Assembly (NCBI GenBank): GCA_023231475.1 | Contig: JALJEE010002383.1 | Span: forward strand, 1-56,786 | From: Seison nebaliae | Lineage: Eukaryota; Rotifera; Pararotatoria; Seisonacea; Seisonidae | Direction of reading: 5' to 3' | DNA: 56,786 bases | Shown here: piece by piece, positions 1 to 14,140 of the stretch | How positions within the stretch are numbered: position 1 is the stretch's first letter | Layout: every line of letters begins with the position of its first letter | Program-made: the position numbers and the translations under genes | Notes under the pieces: model-generated | What the model was told of the DNA's origin: nothing | Seen by the model: the letters and a program-made list of their open reading frames with translations, nothing else | The model's database searches: none

Positions 1-1040
1 TCTATAAAGGACATGGTAAGGACACATCGGAAGTAAATTCTTATCGTCCAATCTGTGTCGCTAGTGGTTTGATTAAAGTGATCGAACAAATAATTAAGAA
101 TCGTTATTCAAAAGAATTATATTCTTCGGAATTTCAATTCACGTATCGAGAAGTTAATAGAGGAACTTTGCCACTTATTCTTCTTCTAAAGTTTCTGATT
201 TCTTTCTCACGTATTATGACCTCGCAGTTTATTTTTTTCTTTATGGATGCTTCTAAAGCGTTCGATTCTGTCAGTATGTCGCATGGTATCGACATATTAC
301 GTAACGAGGGAATTGATGACTATTCTGAAGATTATTGTGTGATTATTATATGTGTGAAGATAAAGATTATTGAATTCATCAATAATCGGTTATCTATCGT
401 AGGAATCTTATGTAATGAGAGTAAATCGTCAATTTTGTCAAATATTTCGAAATTTCCAATACGTTATGACTTAGAGAAATTGGTGTCTAAGGAAACAGCA
501 CTTGTAGATCGCGTAAGATGTAAATTCCTTAGATCTTTCTACTCCTTCCATCATCGCTGCAAGTTTTTTTCTCTCAAATTGAAGTTGAAATTATTTGTCT
601 GTTACGGGTGTGACTTTTATGGGTTACCGGTATCCATCTCGAATACTGATAAGTCATTACGATGTCTTGATCGAACATATAATAGAACAGTTCGGATGAT
701 GCTCGGTTGTCATAAGCCTTTTAATAGAGCATTTATGTTCACGATTTGCGAATTGACTCCTTTGCCATTACTCCTCGCACAGAGGTATCTGAAAGTAGTT
801 GATTCTGTTCGCAGTTCAACTCTTTCAGTTCCAACGTATACACAATATGAATACGCCTCTCCAATTTTTCTGCCGTTATTACTCGTTAAATTATCCTCTT
901 TCAATGGAAGACGCTTTATCGGTGACATCTAATTTTGATTTGTCTTATCACGTTCCTAAAGCACTCAAGCATTTTATTGTAACGGGCAGGAACCTAATCT
1001 TAAATAACTCCTTTAAGGAGTTATCTTTTTTTATTTAATG
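1..1040 (+). mobile_element. Decayed non-LTR (LINE) retrotransposon, reverse transcriptase part and 3' end
   Basis: A reading frame at 69-932, continuing back to the window edge, has reverse transcriptase features: a SYRPI-like segment just before it, and a KAFDSV box near residue 64. The later part (YNRTVRMMLGCHK, CELTPLPLLL) matches the copy at 52.5-53.15 kb almost residue by residue. The catalytic YADD region present as YAND in the other copy is missing here, apparently through an internal deletion near 330-375, so this copy is dead. It ends with a short hairpin (AACTCC..GGAGTT) and a T-rich run at about 1005-1036, shared with the other copy. The left end lies outside the window. The LINE clade is not resolved. 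Confidence 0.85.
1005..1022 (+). repeat. 3'-end hairpin of the LINE
   Basis: AACTCCTT and AAGGAGTT form a near-perfect stem with a one-base loop, directly followed by ATCTTTTTT. The same hairpin, with a two-base loop, ends the second LINE copy at about 53294-53311. Conservation in both copies suggests a 3' signal for the element's reverse transcriptase. Confidence 0.6.
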
Positions 1041-1328
1041 TAAATTATTAGAATATCTTTATAAATTAAATGTATAATGTCTTTCTCCAATAAAATTAAC
1101 ATTCCGACGGAACTGTTGCGGAAATTAGTAATTATTTTAGTAGAATTATGATAATTTATTCTGAAATTCAATGAATTTAGGAATAATAAATGAAAGAAAC
1201 ATATTTTAGATAATTTGACGAAAGACGATGCTAAAGTTCACTAACAATTTAGAAAACGTTAGAAATCTGAAAGGAATAAAAATTTAACAAAACCTTACAC
1301 TATGTTATAAATCTTAAGTGTTACAAAA

Positions 1329-2105
1329 ATGTTTATATTCAACATTATATTTTTTGTTTTTTTTGGAACGATTAGTCAGATAACATGTCTTGGAGAATGT
1401 CCAATGGGAGAGACGGCGACAAACAGCGAATCGAAAATGTGCAGTTAAATTATATTACTCAAAATCTTCAATTAATATACGAAATCTGTTGATTAGAAAA
1501 GTACTTCTCTTCCAAAGATAAATTAGTGATTAATGAAGATTCCAATTTTTGTGAAATGTTCCATCATTTTCAAATGATATTTCCTTGTTCTGAAAAATGC
1601 TGGACACGACGTTGGCCTTTGAGATATTGCAAAATTTTGGGGAAAGCTTTTAAGAATGCCAATTCGCAAGTTTATTTCACACAAATTCATCAAAAATTCA
1701 TTAACATTCCACTTTTCAGGGGAAATACTTTATTCAATTCATATACGATTTCCTGTTTCAACATCTCAAGAGACTTTCTCAAAGGAAAGTAGTTAATTGC
1801 CGAAAAATTAGTCATCATCTAACTAACCTGGCATTGAAAGCATACAGTAGTACAGAGTCGAAATTCTGTACAGCTGTTCCTTCAAATATGATTCACGTCA
1901 TCGAAATATTACAAGAAGATTTAACTCATCCTAAGTTTATAGTTTTCATACTTATATGTTGTGGAATTTGAATCGTTTTAGAATATTTGTACCATTACAA
2001 AAAGCGATTGAAGATTGTTCAATTGACGAACAAAGAAATTTTTTTATCGCTTTAAGAGAAGCGGAAGAATATCAGAGTAATGAGAATGAGATAAATTCAT
2101 TATAA
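1329..2105 (+). CDS. Unrecognised small secreted cysteine-containing protein, four exons
   Basis: I assemble four exons: 1329-1443, 1497-1669, 1720-1934 and 1982-2105. The introns (53, 50 and 47 nt) begin GTTAAA, GTTTAT and GTTTAT and end in AG. Phases agree at every junction and no stop interrupts, which is strong evidence for a real gene. The product is about 208 residues. It opens with a hydrophobic signal peptide (MFIFNIIFFVFF) and then has about ten cysteines, including CLGEC, CSEKCW and later single ones. The second half looks helical and ends in an acidic tail. An AATAAA-like signal lies just after the stop. I do not recognise the family; a secreted disulphide-bonded effector, hormone-like or venom-like protein are all possible. 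The first junction is the least certain. Confidence 0.65.
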
Positions 2106-3253
2106 AGTTAAATAAAATTTTCCTATTCTTCTATATGTTTAGTTCCTAAAATCTTTTTAAGTTCTAATGTTATTTTCAAAAACAAATTATTATGTGTAAT
2201 AATATTGTCTTAATAATGATTATAATATTATAATTTATTAAACTGATATATTCCCCTAAAATACTTGTAAGTAAATATTGTATTGAACGAATTATATTCT
2301 CTTGTTAGGGGAATGATTAAAAATTAGGTAATATATAATGTGAAAAAATAAATGTTTGTTCATATTAATTCGTTGAAATAAAAAAGTTCTCAATGCCGAA
2401 TCAAAGAACTGAATGAGATTGATGAAAATGAGGAAAAAAATAAGAATAATTCTAGTGAATCTTCCCGATTATGTTAGTTAGATAGAATTAATAGAGGAAT
2501 GTGTCGAAAGGAATGTTATCTAAAACTTTATTTGCAAATGGATAGACGAATGTTACTGTTGAATAATGATCCTTAGGAAGCGATATGTGAGATGATAATG
2601 AAAGAGAAGACAAATGGAATATTCCAAGTAGCTTCATTGTTTCCAAAAGTAACATGGTGAAAAGGACAATGCGGATCGTGTTGAATGGGTGGTGTTGAGC
2701 AAACACATAAGCTTCGAATTCGGTCCAACAAAATGAACGGTTTGATGTAAATGAATGATTTGGAGGAAATTGTTCATTTTTTTCAAGGTGATGCATGGTC
2801 AAACATGATGACGATAAACAATTAGGGAATGAGATGGATGTTAAATTAACATTGAACTAGAATGTAAACAAACAAAAAATTTTGAGAAAAAAGATTTATT
2901 TGAAATGATAAATTCTTAAAATTTTTCAAAATTTCCTTCTATTTATCATTCTCTTCATCTTCTTGTGATGTCATTTCCCAATAAATGAATAATCATTGAA
3001 GGGAATGTTGTTGTTAATACTTCTTATCTTCATTAAATTATGATGTTCAGACAATTATCCACGTGAATTTTTCATTTTTTTCTTCTTTCTCTCTTCTCTT
3101 CATCTATTGGAATTTATTTGGAATTTGCTATCGAATAAAAGACGATTCGATAAGAATTCTTCCAGCATCAAGTTCTTATCTTCTTGAGAGCAGTTCGGTG
3201 GGAGATGTATTAACAATTTCACACGAGAAATATTTTGACGATCATTTTGAAAA
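2106..3253. other. Intergenic, no supported gene
   Basis: AT-rich sequence between the secreted-protein gene and S6K. Open frames here are short with no recognisable domain. An upstream untranslated or coding exon of S6K could lie at 3063-3253, but I cannot show it. Confidence 0.5.
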
Positions 3254-4936
<1,683 letters not shown>

Positions 4937-5361
4937 GAAGATAAGATCATTTAACTTAAAATCATCACAATATTATACGACCATCGAATATTCCAAAAAG
5001 AAATTTTTTTTTATTAAAATCGTCGCTGCCTCTCTCTTTCTCTCTCTCAAATACTGATAGAGTTTCTAGTACTGTAATATATACGTACGTTTATTTTTTC
5101 GTTTTTCTCAAAACTCGCTTACAGAAAATATTGAACATAACCGGTTTTGTGATACAGACAATTTATCTGATATTCCAATTTCATCACATGCAAATGGAGA
5201 ACATTTGAATTTATTTTTCTTCTCTTTTTAATTCGCACAATATGTTTTAATCATAATAAAATTTATTGGGCATTTTATTTCAATTTCATTTACTTATCTT
5301 TATATTTCAATTATATAAAGTAATATTCTTTTAATATCACTCCTCATTCGATAAGTTGAAC

Positions 5362-5634
<273 letters not shown>

Positions 5635-5649
5635 TTATTTGAATTGATA

Positions 5650-6116
5650 GTAATCTTAAAAAAAAATGAAATCTAATTTTTAAATAATTGTACAAAGATT
5701 GAATTTCTATTTGATTCCATCTATTAATCATAATTCGGTTTGAAAAATAATTCACTTATATTTACGATTGCCTCAAAATGAGATACGATCGCGTAGTATA
5801 CCATGACTCATCTCGATCTTATACATCCATAATGAAATTTCATAAAATTTGTGCGAATTCCCAACGGATAAAAAAAACTATGATTCGTACATGACTATTT
5901 CTTACTCTTTCTTATACTCGTTAGTAACTTTATATGATCGTTGAGAATGTATGAGAACATAATAATATGAATTTTAGTGATTTAATTTAATTTGATTTTA
6001 AATGTTAAGCTGAAAATAGAATAATTCAAAATAATCTGATAAAATTTAATTTTATGTTTATCTCTTCTTTCTCCTGTTGTAAACGATAACCTGACATTTG
6101 ATGACAATAATTCAGG
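5650..6116. other. Intergenic between divergent LC8 and Exo70 genes
   Basis: About 470 nt of AT-rich DNA between two divergent genes, so it should carry both promoters. I see no recognisable motif. The ATTCAG directly before the Exo70 ATG looks like an acceptor site, so a 5' untranslated exon of Exo70 may lie here. Confidence 0.4.
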
Positions 6117-8693
6117 ATGAGATTAGAACAAGAAAGGAAACAAGTTTTGGCGTTGAAGAATCTCGCCGATCGCTGTTCATCGACTGCACGAACAACAGAA
6201 AATCATTTCGACAATTTGTTGAATAAGATAGATGATTTATCGGGAGAGATGAAGAAAGTGGAAGAGAAAGGTAATTTTGTTCAATTACGTTGTCGAAGTT
6301 TGTATTAAATAAAATAATTTTTGAATTTATTTTTTAGATATTGATATTGCGTTGAAATATACGGGTAAATTCTTAGAAATGAAAATGAGAGCGAATGCTG
6401 CTATCGAACAATTGGAAGATCAATTAACATCACAAAAATATTCAGCCGATATCAATAAAGAGATGAATGAATCCATTAAAATTCTCAATTCAAAAGAATT
6501 CACTTCTTTAGATAAAGTGACTGCGAATCGATTGAATAGTCATTTGATGACACTTGTTCCGATGATGGAGAAACATTTCATCATTACTTTACGAAGTCAT
6601 CTCAATATGATTGGAGGGAAAGTAATAGAAGAGAAGAATTATGAAAAGATTAATGAAATTATATCGAGTGATATTTTGAAAGAATTGAATGATGTCATTT
6701 TTAGTTTATTAAGAATCAATCCAACTTTCAATAATGTTATACGAAAAGAGATGAGTGACATATTCCAAAATTGGTATCTTCGATCTCTTTACGAATTCTT
6801 AACTCTTTTCATCGAACGAAGTCATAAGAGAGGTATTTATAATTATTATCCGAATGCAATTCCAATGTCTCTCATCAATCCAAAAACATCGAATGATCTC
6901 TATCATCATTTGGAAAAGTATCATGAAAGTTTTATTTATTTCATTTTCATTCTTTCTTCTAATCCTTTCTCAGATATCAGATTAGGATCGTGGCCAATAT
7001 GTGATGGCGTCAGAATTCCAACAACTCAATCGATCGACGCTCATGAATTTCATGTGGATTATGAAATAGAATTGTTTCCCGAGGTATTCAAAGCACATCT
7101 CTTTATTCTGAAAACTTTGAAATCGATTTTATGTTCAAATGACAATCCATTATTCCCTCAAGACTGCTCAGTTTTCGCCCTTCCAGTTGATATCAATTTC
7201 GTGGTAGATATCATTAAAAATCTCTCCAATAATTTGATATCGAAAGAATTGGATGTTCTCTCTTATTCTTCTTTTTTAAATCATTTTCTTCCATTAGATT
7301 TATAAGCGATGGATCATGAAACATTATGGAGGAGAAAGAAGTATTCAATTATTAAATATTCTTTTTCCCACTTACAAAAAAATTCTACAATCAACTGATG
7401 AAGCTGAAACATTATTACATCAATCATTCGCTAAGAATTTATCAGCTGATCGCTATAATGTTTCATTATTATTATTATTAACGTTCTTATTTTATTCTTT
7501 CAACGAACATTTCTTTCAGTCTCATATATTGAAGAGAAATATGGTTCATGACAATTGTTCAGTAAGGACTGATGTCGACACTTTCATAGAAACGAAAAAT
7601 TCTTTCTTAGAATTGGTTCATATAATTCTTTAAATTATCAAAATTAATTTTAAAAATTCAGTTAGTATTAGCTGTTGATATATACATGAAAACGATTCCA
7701 ACTCTTGATGATGAAGTTCCTGATGATGCCACCGTCAGTATCCATACATGCGATGTTCATTTCTTTTTATCCAATTTCAAATTATTTCAATATCATTTCT
7801 AATTTTGAAGGTGATCAATTTCTTAGATATTCTCATAGAGAATAAACAATATCTATCCTCCATGTTCCTCAAAATGAAGAACACAAACAAAGACAAAGAC
7901 ATTCTTCAAAAGATCTTTGTGAAGGTGTTACAGGATCTGGAGACATGTTTATTCCATCGACAGCCAACACTTAAACATCATGTCTATTTGCTCAACAATC
8001 AGAATCACATCTACAAATATATATTAAAGTTCAATCGATTCTTAATTTTAATATATTCACTTTATTGTTGTTGTAGAGTGAAAGAACATTTTCCTCCCAC
8101 ATTCATTGCAGATCGATTACGCAATGCGAATGATATACAAAGTGAAGAGAAAGAATATATTCATAAAAAGTTTCTATTTCTATAATTTATTCTTCATTTT
8201 TTTTTCCTCTAGTACTTTTGGTGTATCGTTCAATATTCGTGCAAAAATCGATAAAGATGGTGAATTATTTTCTAGACTTAATCGACAACATTCTAAAGTT
8301 TTCATCATATTCATTTATTCAGTCTGTAATACTTTTATTCCATTTCCTCTTTCAATATAGTTGACGTCTACTCAGAGAAATACAGTGAAACAAATATTTA
8401 ATGTTATTCTCTAACATTTTCTTTTCTCTTAACAAATTTATTTATTTCATTAGGATGTGAATGCCGATTTGAAAACGTATTTTAACACTCAAACAAAATT
8501 ATTGATTCCCGATGAAGAACTCAGATTGGAAATGATTCAACATGCAACGAAAGTTATCGAACCGGCATATCAGAAATTCTTCGCTATTTTCGCACAAGCT
8601 GATTTCACTAAAAATCCCGATAAATATTTGAAGTATAAACCGATGGAGATGTCACGACTCTTACAAACATTGTATACTGCATCACACCGTTGA
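6117..8693 (+). CDS. EXOC7: Exocyst complex component 7 (Exo70)
   Basis: Exo70 helps tether secretory vesicles at the plasma membrane as an exocyst subunit and binds PI(4,5)P2. Eleven exons join in phase to 684 residues, close to the usual ~650: 6117-6270, 6338-6928, 6974-7254, 7298-7459, 7520-7615, 7662-7754, 7811-8028, 8077-8169, 8213-8297, 8361-8402 and 8454-8693. The C-terminus is diagnostic: FTKNPDKYLKYKP, matching FTKNPEKYIKY of vertebrate Exo70. DDATVS before a helical block and YLLNNQNHIYKYIL also match the family. The N-terminal coiled-coil part is divergent. Introns are 42-67 nt. The start is the first ATG after an acceptor-like ATTCAG, so a further upstream exon cannot be excluded. 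Confidence 0.92.
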
Positions 8694-8877
8694 ATTAGGA
8701 TAGTTCAAATGGTCGAGACGAAAGCTAAAATTTTAAATCCCATTCTTAAAATGAACAGAGAAATTTAGTGATATAAATAAATCGGAAATATATTTATGAG
8801 ATAATTTACAATATTGTTCCTCCTTTCAATTTTTCTTCTATTTTTGCTGGAAATAAATTTCTTTTGACTATAACAAA

Positions 8878-9729
8878 ATGGTTCGATCTTCATCGATGCA
8901 ATTAGTTCATAAAATATTCTCACGCTATATTCACTCGTCAAAGAATTTGAAGACAAAAACGGTTTTGATAACTGGCAGTACAAGTGGAATTGGATTAGGA
9001 ATTGCGCGTGTCTTCGCTGCTTCTCCCAAAGAGAAATATAACATTGTCCTTCATGGATTGGAGGAGAATGGAGCGAATATCTCTCATCAATTAGGAAAGG
9101 AATTCGAAATACAAACAGATCATTCAAATGCCAATTGTGGTAAACCAGAAGAATTAATTGATTTAGTTGAACGAATTAATCGACGCTTTGGTTCCATCGA
9201 TATTTTGATTAATAATGCAGGAATTCAACATGTATCTCCAATCGAGAATTTTCCCGGTGAGAAATGGCAGGCGATAATCGACATTAATCTTTCCTCCATT
9301 TTCCATTTGAGCAAAGCCGTTTGGCCGAAAATGCAGGATAATAATTGGGGAAGAATAATTAATGTGGCATCAGTTCATGGACTTCGTGCTTCCGAATATA
9401 AAACTGCTTATGTTGCATCGAAACATGGAGCATTAGGCCTATCGAAAGTTTTGGCGTTGGAAGGAGCTCGTTATAATATAACATCAAATTGTATTTGTCC
9501 TGGATATGTGAAGACACCGATAATTGATAAGCAGATAAAGGATCAAGCTAAAGTTCATGGAATTGATGAAGATAAAGTTGTCTCTGATGTGATTCTGAAG
9601 AAACATGTCATCAAAAAATTTATTCCAACTGAAACAATTGGAGAAATGGCTTTTTGGTTGGCATCCGATTCTGCGGCAGCTGTTACTGGAACGTCCATCT
9701 CATTAGATGCTGGATGGCAAGCAAATTAA
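8878..9729 (+). CDS. Short-chain dehydrogenase, bacterial-type 3-hydroxybutyrate dehydrogenase-like
   Basis: Intronless, 283 residues. The classical SDR motifs are complete: TGSTSGIG cofactor loop near residue 32, NNAG, the active-site serine in VASVHG, and YVASK with the catalytic Tyr and Lys. NNAGIQHV, GRIINVASVHG and CPGYVKTP are typical of bacterial D-3-hydroxybutyrate dehydrogenases (NAD-dependent interconversion of 3-hydroxybutyrate and acetoacetate). About 27 extra residues at the front are rich in Ser, Arg and Lys without acids, as in a mitochondrial presequence. An intronless gene between intron-rich ones could mark retroposition or old horizontal transfer. Substrate is inferred from motif similarity only. 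Confidence 0.9.
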   Translation: MVRSSSMQLVHKIFSRYIHSSKNLKTKTVLITGSTSGIGLGIARVFAASPKEKYNIVLHGLEENGANISHQLGKEFEIQTDHSNANCGKPEELIDLVERINRRFGSIDILINNAGIQHVSPIENFPGEKWQAIIDINLSSIFHLSKAVWPKMQDNNWGRIINVASVHGLRASEYKTAYVASKHGALGLSKVLALEGARYNITSNCICPGYVKTPIIDKQIKDQAKVHGIDEDKVVSDVILKKHVIKKFIPTETIGEMAFWLASDSAAAVTGTSISLDAGWQAN

Positions 9730-9839
9730 TTTAATTTAAATTATTCACTTCTAACTTTAGATATGAAAATTGTTAAAAAGAATTTCTATTACGGGAACTT
9801 ATTTATTTGAAAAGAAATAAAGATGTTGCGTTAAAAAAT

Positions 9840-10417
9840 TTATGAAAATAAAACGGAATGAACAACGAGACAACTGATCATTAATGAAATTAATATAGAA
9901 TTCCATCGATTCCGATAAGCGAAATTGCAACAAGGTGTCTCACAACATGTCGATTCGATTTGTTGCGTCTCTCCCGTATTAACATCGTCCAATGTTACGA
10001 TCTCATTCCGACAAGTCTTCTCACAATTCCTTTGTATTCGAGTTATTTCGCCCAAATAATTTTTTGTCGTTACTTTCTTCCATTGAAATAATTAGAAGGA
10101 GACAAAAAGAAAAAATAATAAACCCTGCAAAAACCGACGCATTGTTGAACTGGTAATTTTTCAGTGATTTTTATCATCGATTCTTGGTAGAACTGATTGG
10201 ACATTGTGGCTTTTGTTATATGGCCATAAGGATTGGATTGATGTTCGCAGTTGATATTATTTCTCGTATCACATATGAAACATACAAGACCAAAAAATGG
10301 TTTTGTACCATATCGTTTTGATATTATATTGTTCGTAATGTTTACATCGATCACATCGCTCGAACGTGAAATATATAAAGAGCATAAAAGGAATGTTATA
10401 ATAATGTTATTCCTCAT
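9840..10417 (-). CDS. Three-finger (Ly6/uPAR-type) GPI-anchored-like protein 1
   Basis: Two exons (10417-10124 and 10076-9840) joined in phase 0 across a 47-nt intron. The protein has a signal peptide (MRNNIIITFLLCSL), the opening CFICDT, further cysteines in QQCVGFCR and NCEKTC, and a C-terminal CCETPCCN signature of Ly6 domains. The hydrophobic C-terminal tail (ILISLMISCLVVHSVLFS) fits a GPI-anchor signal. Arthropod relatives such as Quiver/Sleepless modulate channels and receptors or act in septate junctions; the role here is unknown. A second gene of the same build lies about 1 kb away on the same strand, with the intron at the same place, so the pair is probably a tandem duplication. Confidence 0.85.
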
Positions 10418-10419
10418 TC

Positions 10420-11458
10420 GTTTTACAGTAGTGGTGGGACGTCCTTATAGATTTTCATTACAACTTTTCCCTGATCGTTGTGTTTCGTCAGCACTGGAGC
10501 TGATATGACACAATAATTGAAGGAAATTGGAGGAGATGTGGAGATTTTTGAAGAGGTAGGAATTAAATTTCCAAAGTTCTATGACGGAATATAACGATAT
10601 GAATATCTGAACACGAATGAATAAATGAATGAATGAAGTTCCAATTGAGAAGAACAGAAAGATAACTTCAATGAGCAAACATCTTCCAGTACTGCTATCT
10701 ATTGTTCTCCATTATTTGTTTTCCACATGAAACTGATAAAACTTCCAATATTTAAAATTTTCATTGTCTTATTTCCTTTTGAGTTCCTCTACCTTTTTAG
10801 TTAGACATTGGAGACCTTCTCACCTTTTCTGTTTTTTTTCATATTATATTTCATCATCACCTTCATTTCCACTAACTAACATCCCTCCTTCGCTTCTCAA
10901 TTCATTCTCAATAGGTATTCAAATTTTTATAATCTCCTTAAAATTACTTAAAAATATTAGCATGAATCAGGTTAACATCTCCCACCCACAATCTTCACCC
11001 TCCTCATCTAGAATTATAACCTGATCATTAGAACATAATTAAATAAACGAGGAGGAAATTGTTTTCGACGTGTTCAACTTCTGTTTTTGATATTCATAAT
11101 AATACCCGATCTAATCTTGTGAATTATTATTCAAATTCAATATCAACCTATTGAAAATAACATATTTAATTAACATAACTTAAAAATTAACAATTCTCTT
11201 CCTAATCTTAGAATTTATATGGTACCAAAATATTTATCGAGTTATTTTTCATGAGGATGGTGAAAATGCTTAGGACTGATATTCCAGTTTTCCTAATTAA
11301 TCGGTCACTTGTTGATTAATTTTCTTCTTACTTTGACTAATTTTAAACTTACACTACGTAGGATGGGATTAACTACTAACAATGTAAATTACTACGTGTA
11401 GATAAGTATCGGATATAATTTTAAAATATAAAAAAAATTTTATTGAAAATAAAAATTT
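10420..11458. other. Spacer between the two Ly6-type genes
   Basis: AT-rich, with short open frames on both strands and no recognisable domain. It should contain the promoter of the gene at 9840-10417. Nothing else is supported. Confidence 0.5.
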
Positions 11459-11907
11459 TTAGAAGTTGAATAGATTAAATAAAAAAAAAGAAATTATCGT
11501 CAACAGTGAGTATTGTTGCAGAGTTGAATGGTTACAGTAATTATTTTGACAACATGCCACCGTGAATTTAGTTCCAGTTGCTTTATCTTTATCAATCTGA
11601 TTTCGACAGTCAGCGACACAAGATCGTTGTAAGGAAATCATTTGACCGTTGTTCATTTCCAATAACGTTTTCTATTAGGAAATAAGATAAGGATTAGATC
11701 AATTTAATAGGTAACTTGACAATATCCATCACAAGTGACATGTTGTATGACGGAAGGGGAAACGGTGGCATTCGTTTTACTGTAAACCGGAATTATGCGA
11801 CATTGTTCTGTCTTTTCGTCGCAATCATAGCAAGTAACTTCTTTAGCTTGGATCGGTATATAAATATTGATTAAAAGAAAAAAACAACATGTCAGTAGAT
11901 ATTTCAT
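11459..11907 (-). CDS. Three-finger (Ly6/uPAR-type) GPI-anchored-like protein 2
   Basis: Exons 11907-11716 and 11671-11459 join in phase 0 over a 44-nt intron, giving about 135 residues. Signal peptide MKYLLTCCFFLLINIYI, then CYDCDEKTEQC, TCDGYC, SCVADC and the terminal CCQNNYCN signature. The hydrophobic tail (YSLLTIISFFLFNLFNF) fits GPI attachment. One N-glycosylation site (NAT) precedes the middle cysteines. The intron position between the CxxxC pair and the following loop equals that of the neighbouring gene at 9.8 kb. Function unknown beyond the fold. Confidence 0.87.
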
Positions 11908-12396
11908 TTTGATAATAAAAAAAAATTTTTGATTGAATAAAATAAAATTCTTATGGAATTTTCAGATCTTTTCTTTTAAATGACATTGACGGTGTCTTCC
12001 GATTGTTTATCTATGACAATATGTCTACATTTCTCAATGATATTCGATCTGTTTCTTCCTCCTTCACTTACCGTTCACACTTCTCTATTTCTTCCTCCTT
12101 CCATCGAGTCACATCGATGTCATGATTAAATTTCATATCTCATCTGAATCAATCGGTCTACAACCGAATATATTAAATTTCTCTCCCTCAAATGTAGTTG
12201 AGTTGAACATTTGTGAAATTTGTTTACGCCATCAATCTTTAATGGAAGAACGATTGTACAATTAGGAATTCGTCATTTCTAATAATGGTAAGCTTAATGG
12301 AATGTAAGTTTATAAAAGAATAAAATTTATAATCTTCAATGACAATATCGAAGCTTCCGCATTTTCAATTAAATTAACGGATCACATGACTTTCAA
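11908..12396. other. Intergenic region
   Basis: Lies between a minus-strand Ly6-type gene and the plus-strand SMCR8-like gene, so it should carry two promoters. A pyrimidine-rich stretch lies around 12050-12110. No coding feature is supported. Confidence 0.4.
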
Positions 12397-14140
12397 ATGA
12401 CGATTGATCATTTGAATTATAAATCTGATAAGTTTTTATTACTTCCATCAGAATCATTTGATAACTGTGATAATGGGAATGAATTATCTCTATTCGTCGC
12501 CGAATTCGCAGAACGTGAAGGACCGAAAGCAGCACTAGTTTTCAATTCAATCTTTTAAAACTCATTTTCAGAATAACAATAAAATTTGTTCTAGAACATT
12601 GTTGGTGATTTGAAAGATGTGAATGTGAACAAATTGTGCATTGCCATTCTTGATGTTGACTATCACAGTAATTTGACAAATGATTGGAAATTGTTAGACG
12701 ACATAATTGTTCTTCAGAGAAATATCTTACCAAAATACAGTGGAATTGTTAATATAAAATTTACTTTTTAATAAACGAGAATAGAAGAATTTTAAGAGAA
12801 GAGACTTCGAAACATAAAATGAAATTCTAATGGAACTCTAGTGAAAATTAAGAAATTTGAAACAAAATTTTAATTTTTTTCTAGTTGCTCTATTTAGTGT
12901 TATACGATGAGTTTGCAAGAGGATTTATCCGACCATTCGTCATTGTATTATTATGTCAAAATTATCAGTTTTCTCTTCATTTGTTTCATTTGAAGTAAAG
13001 TGATGATATTTTGTAGGTTTCTAAAAGAGAATTTCGTTCCTCTCTTCAATCACATGGAAAAGGTGAGAGATTTTTCTTCTTTGTCGAATTAACTACTCAA
13101 AAATAAAGTTTGGAAAGAAATTGAAGAAGATTAATTTACAGTCATTTGCAAAAGATGTGGAGATTTTATCGGAAATGAATAAAAGTTAAAATTGGAGAAT
13201 ATTGATGATAATATATACGTTGAATGTAGAGCGATTGAAGTTATTACGGAATGACAAAGAATGTACGAGAAGGAATAACCATTATAACGATATGAGAAAG
13301 AAGATAAGTGTGGCGAGAAACAGATCACAATCTTTACCATTAATATCGGATGTTTAGATGATTTCTACTCAATTCTTTCATTCTTTTGGAACGATTTTAG
13401 AAAAGTGCTTTGGATCGAATTGAGCGGAAATGTTTGTTTATATTCTAAAACTGCTTGTTTGGAGAGTATTCTTGTTCAACTTAATTTTTTTCCGGTGACA
13501 GCTTCAAGCCAATGGACAATTGCGGGACCATTAAATGCGTTACCTATTCACACAATGATGAAGCACGGAAGCAGATTGAAGGAGTTCGATCAAGATTTGA
13601 GGGAACTTCATTTATTGTGCGAAATGGATATTGTTGAATTGCAACATCATTTCATCAAATTATTCAATGTTTGTTTTTATTTCTTTCCTGAGCACCAAAA
13701 TTGAAGATTCTTATTAACATTTTCCATTTCTATCTGTACTCCCTCCCTCTATTTAGCAAGTTTCGGCCTTTCGCACTTAAACATAAAAGATGTTCTACGC
13801 AAAACATACGAATATGCGATGGAGTTAAGTGTCAACGTCAGACGAGAAGTTAATTGCTTCGGATTCCCTTTTTTCCGCTCATCATTATTTGCTAAGAGTG
13901 AAGCATTTACGAAATAATAAAAATTTTCCTGTCTTTTCCTTCTCATTTCGGAGAGTTGTTGGGGCGTAAGTTATCAAACATTCATCATTATCGCACGAAA
14001 AGTACATTAATTATATTACATGTTATGAAATTTTAAGTAAATTTTTTTTCGACGATAATATTGATCATTATCAATCATTTTCTTAGCCTCGTAAAAAAAC
14101 TGTTAGTTGTTCTTGCGGTTGAAACGGACAATAATTAGAA
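12397..14140 (+). CDS. SMCR8: SMCR8-like protein (C9orf72-SMCR8 complex), many small exons, 3' part unresolved
   Basis: Nine exons join without a phase conflict: 12397-12537, 12595-12747, 12885-12967, 13017-13062, 13142-13184, 13230-13351, 13401-13435, 13502-13632 and 13757-13897. Key matches to SMCR8 are FVAEFAEREGPK (cf. AEFSEQVGPQ), LCIAILDVDYH, LYDEFARGFIRPF (cf. LYDLEARGFVRPF) and LSHLNIKDVLRKTYEYA (cf. LSHIEHMFRGD). SMCR8 is a longin/DENN protein that with C9orf72 regulates autophagy and lysosomal GTPases. These exons give about 300 residues against ~900 in vertebrates. A likely tenth exon near 13955-13971 and VKKLLVVLAVE at 14090-14130 may continue it, and another possible exon ends at about 14491. 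The C-terminal DENN part is not resolved. Confidence 0.72.

Noticed and set aside
2488..2802. Minus-strand frame of 104 codons
   Set aside because: No domain, no plausible splice partners, and composition like the surrounding AT-rich DNA.
13131..13340. Minus-strand frame of 69 codons opposite SMCR8-like exons
   Set aside because: The plus strand here gives exons with matching phases and family motifs; the minus frame has none.
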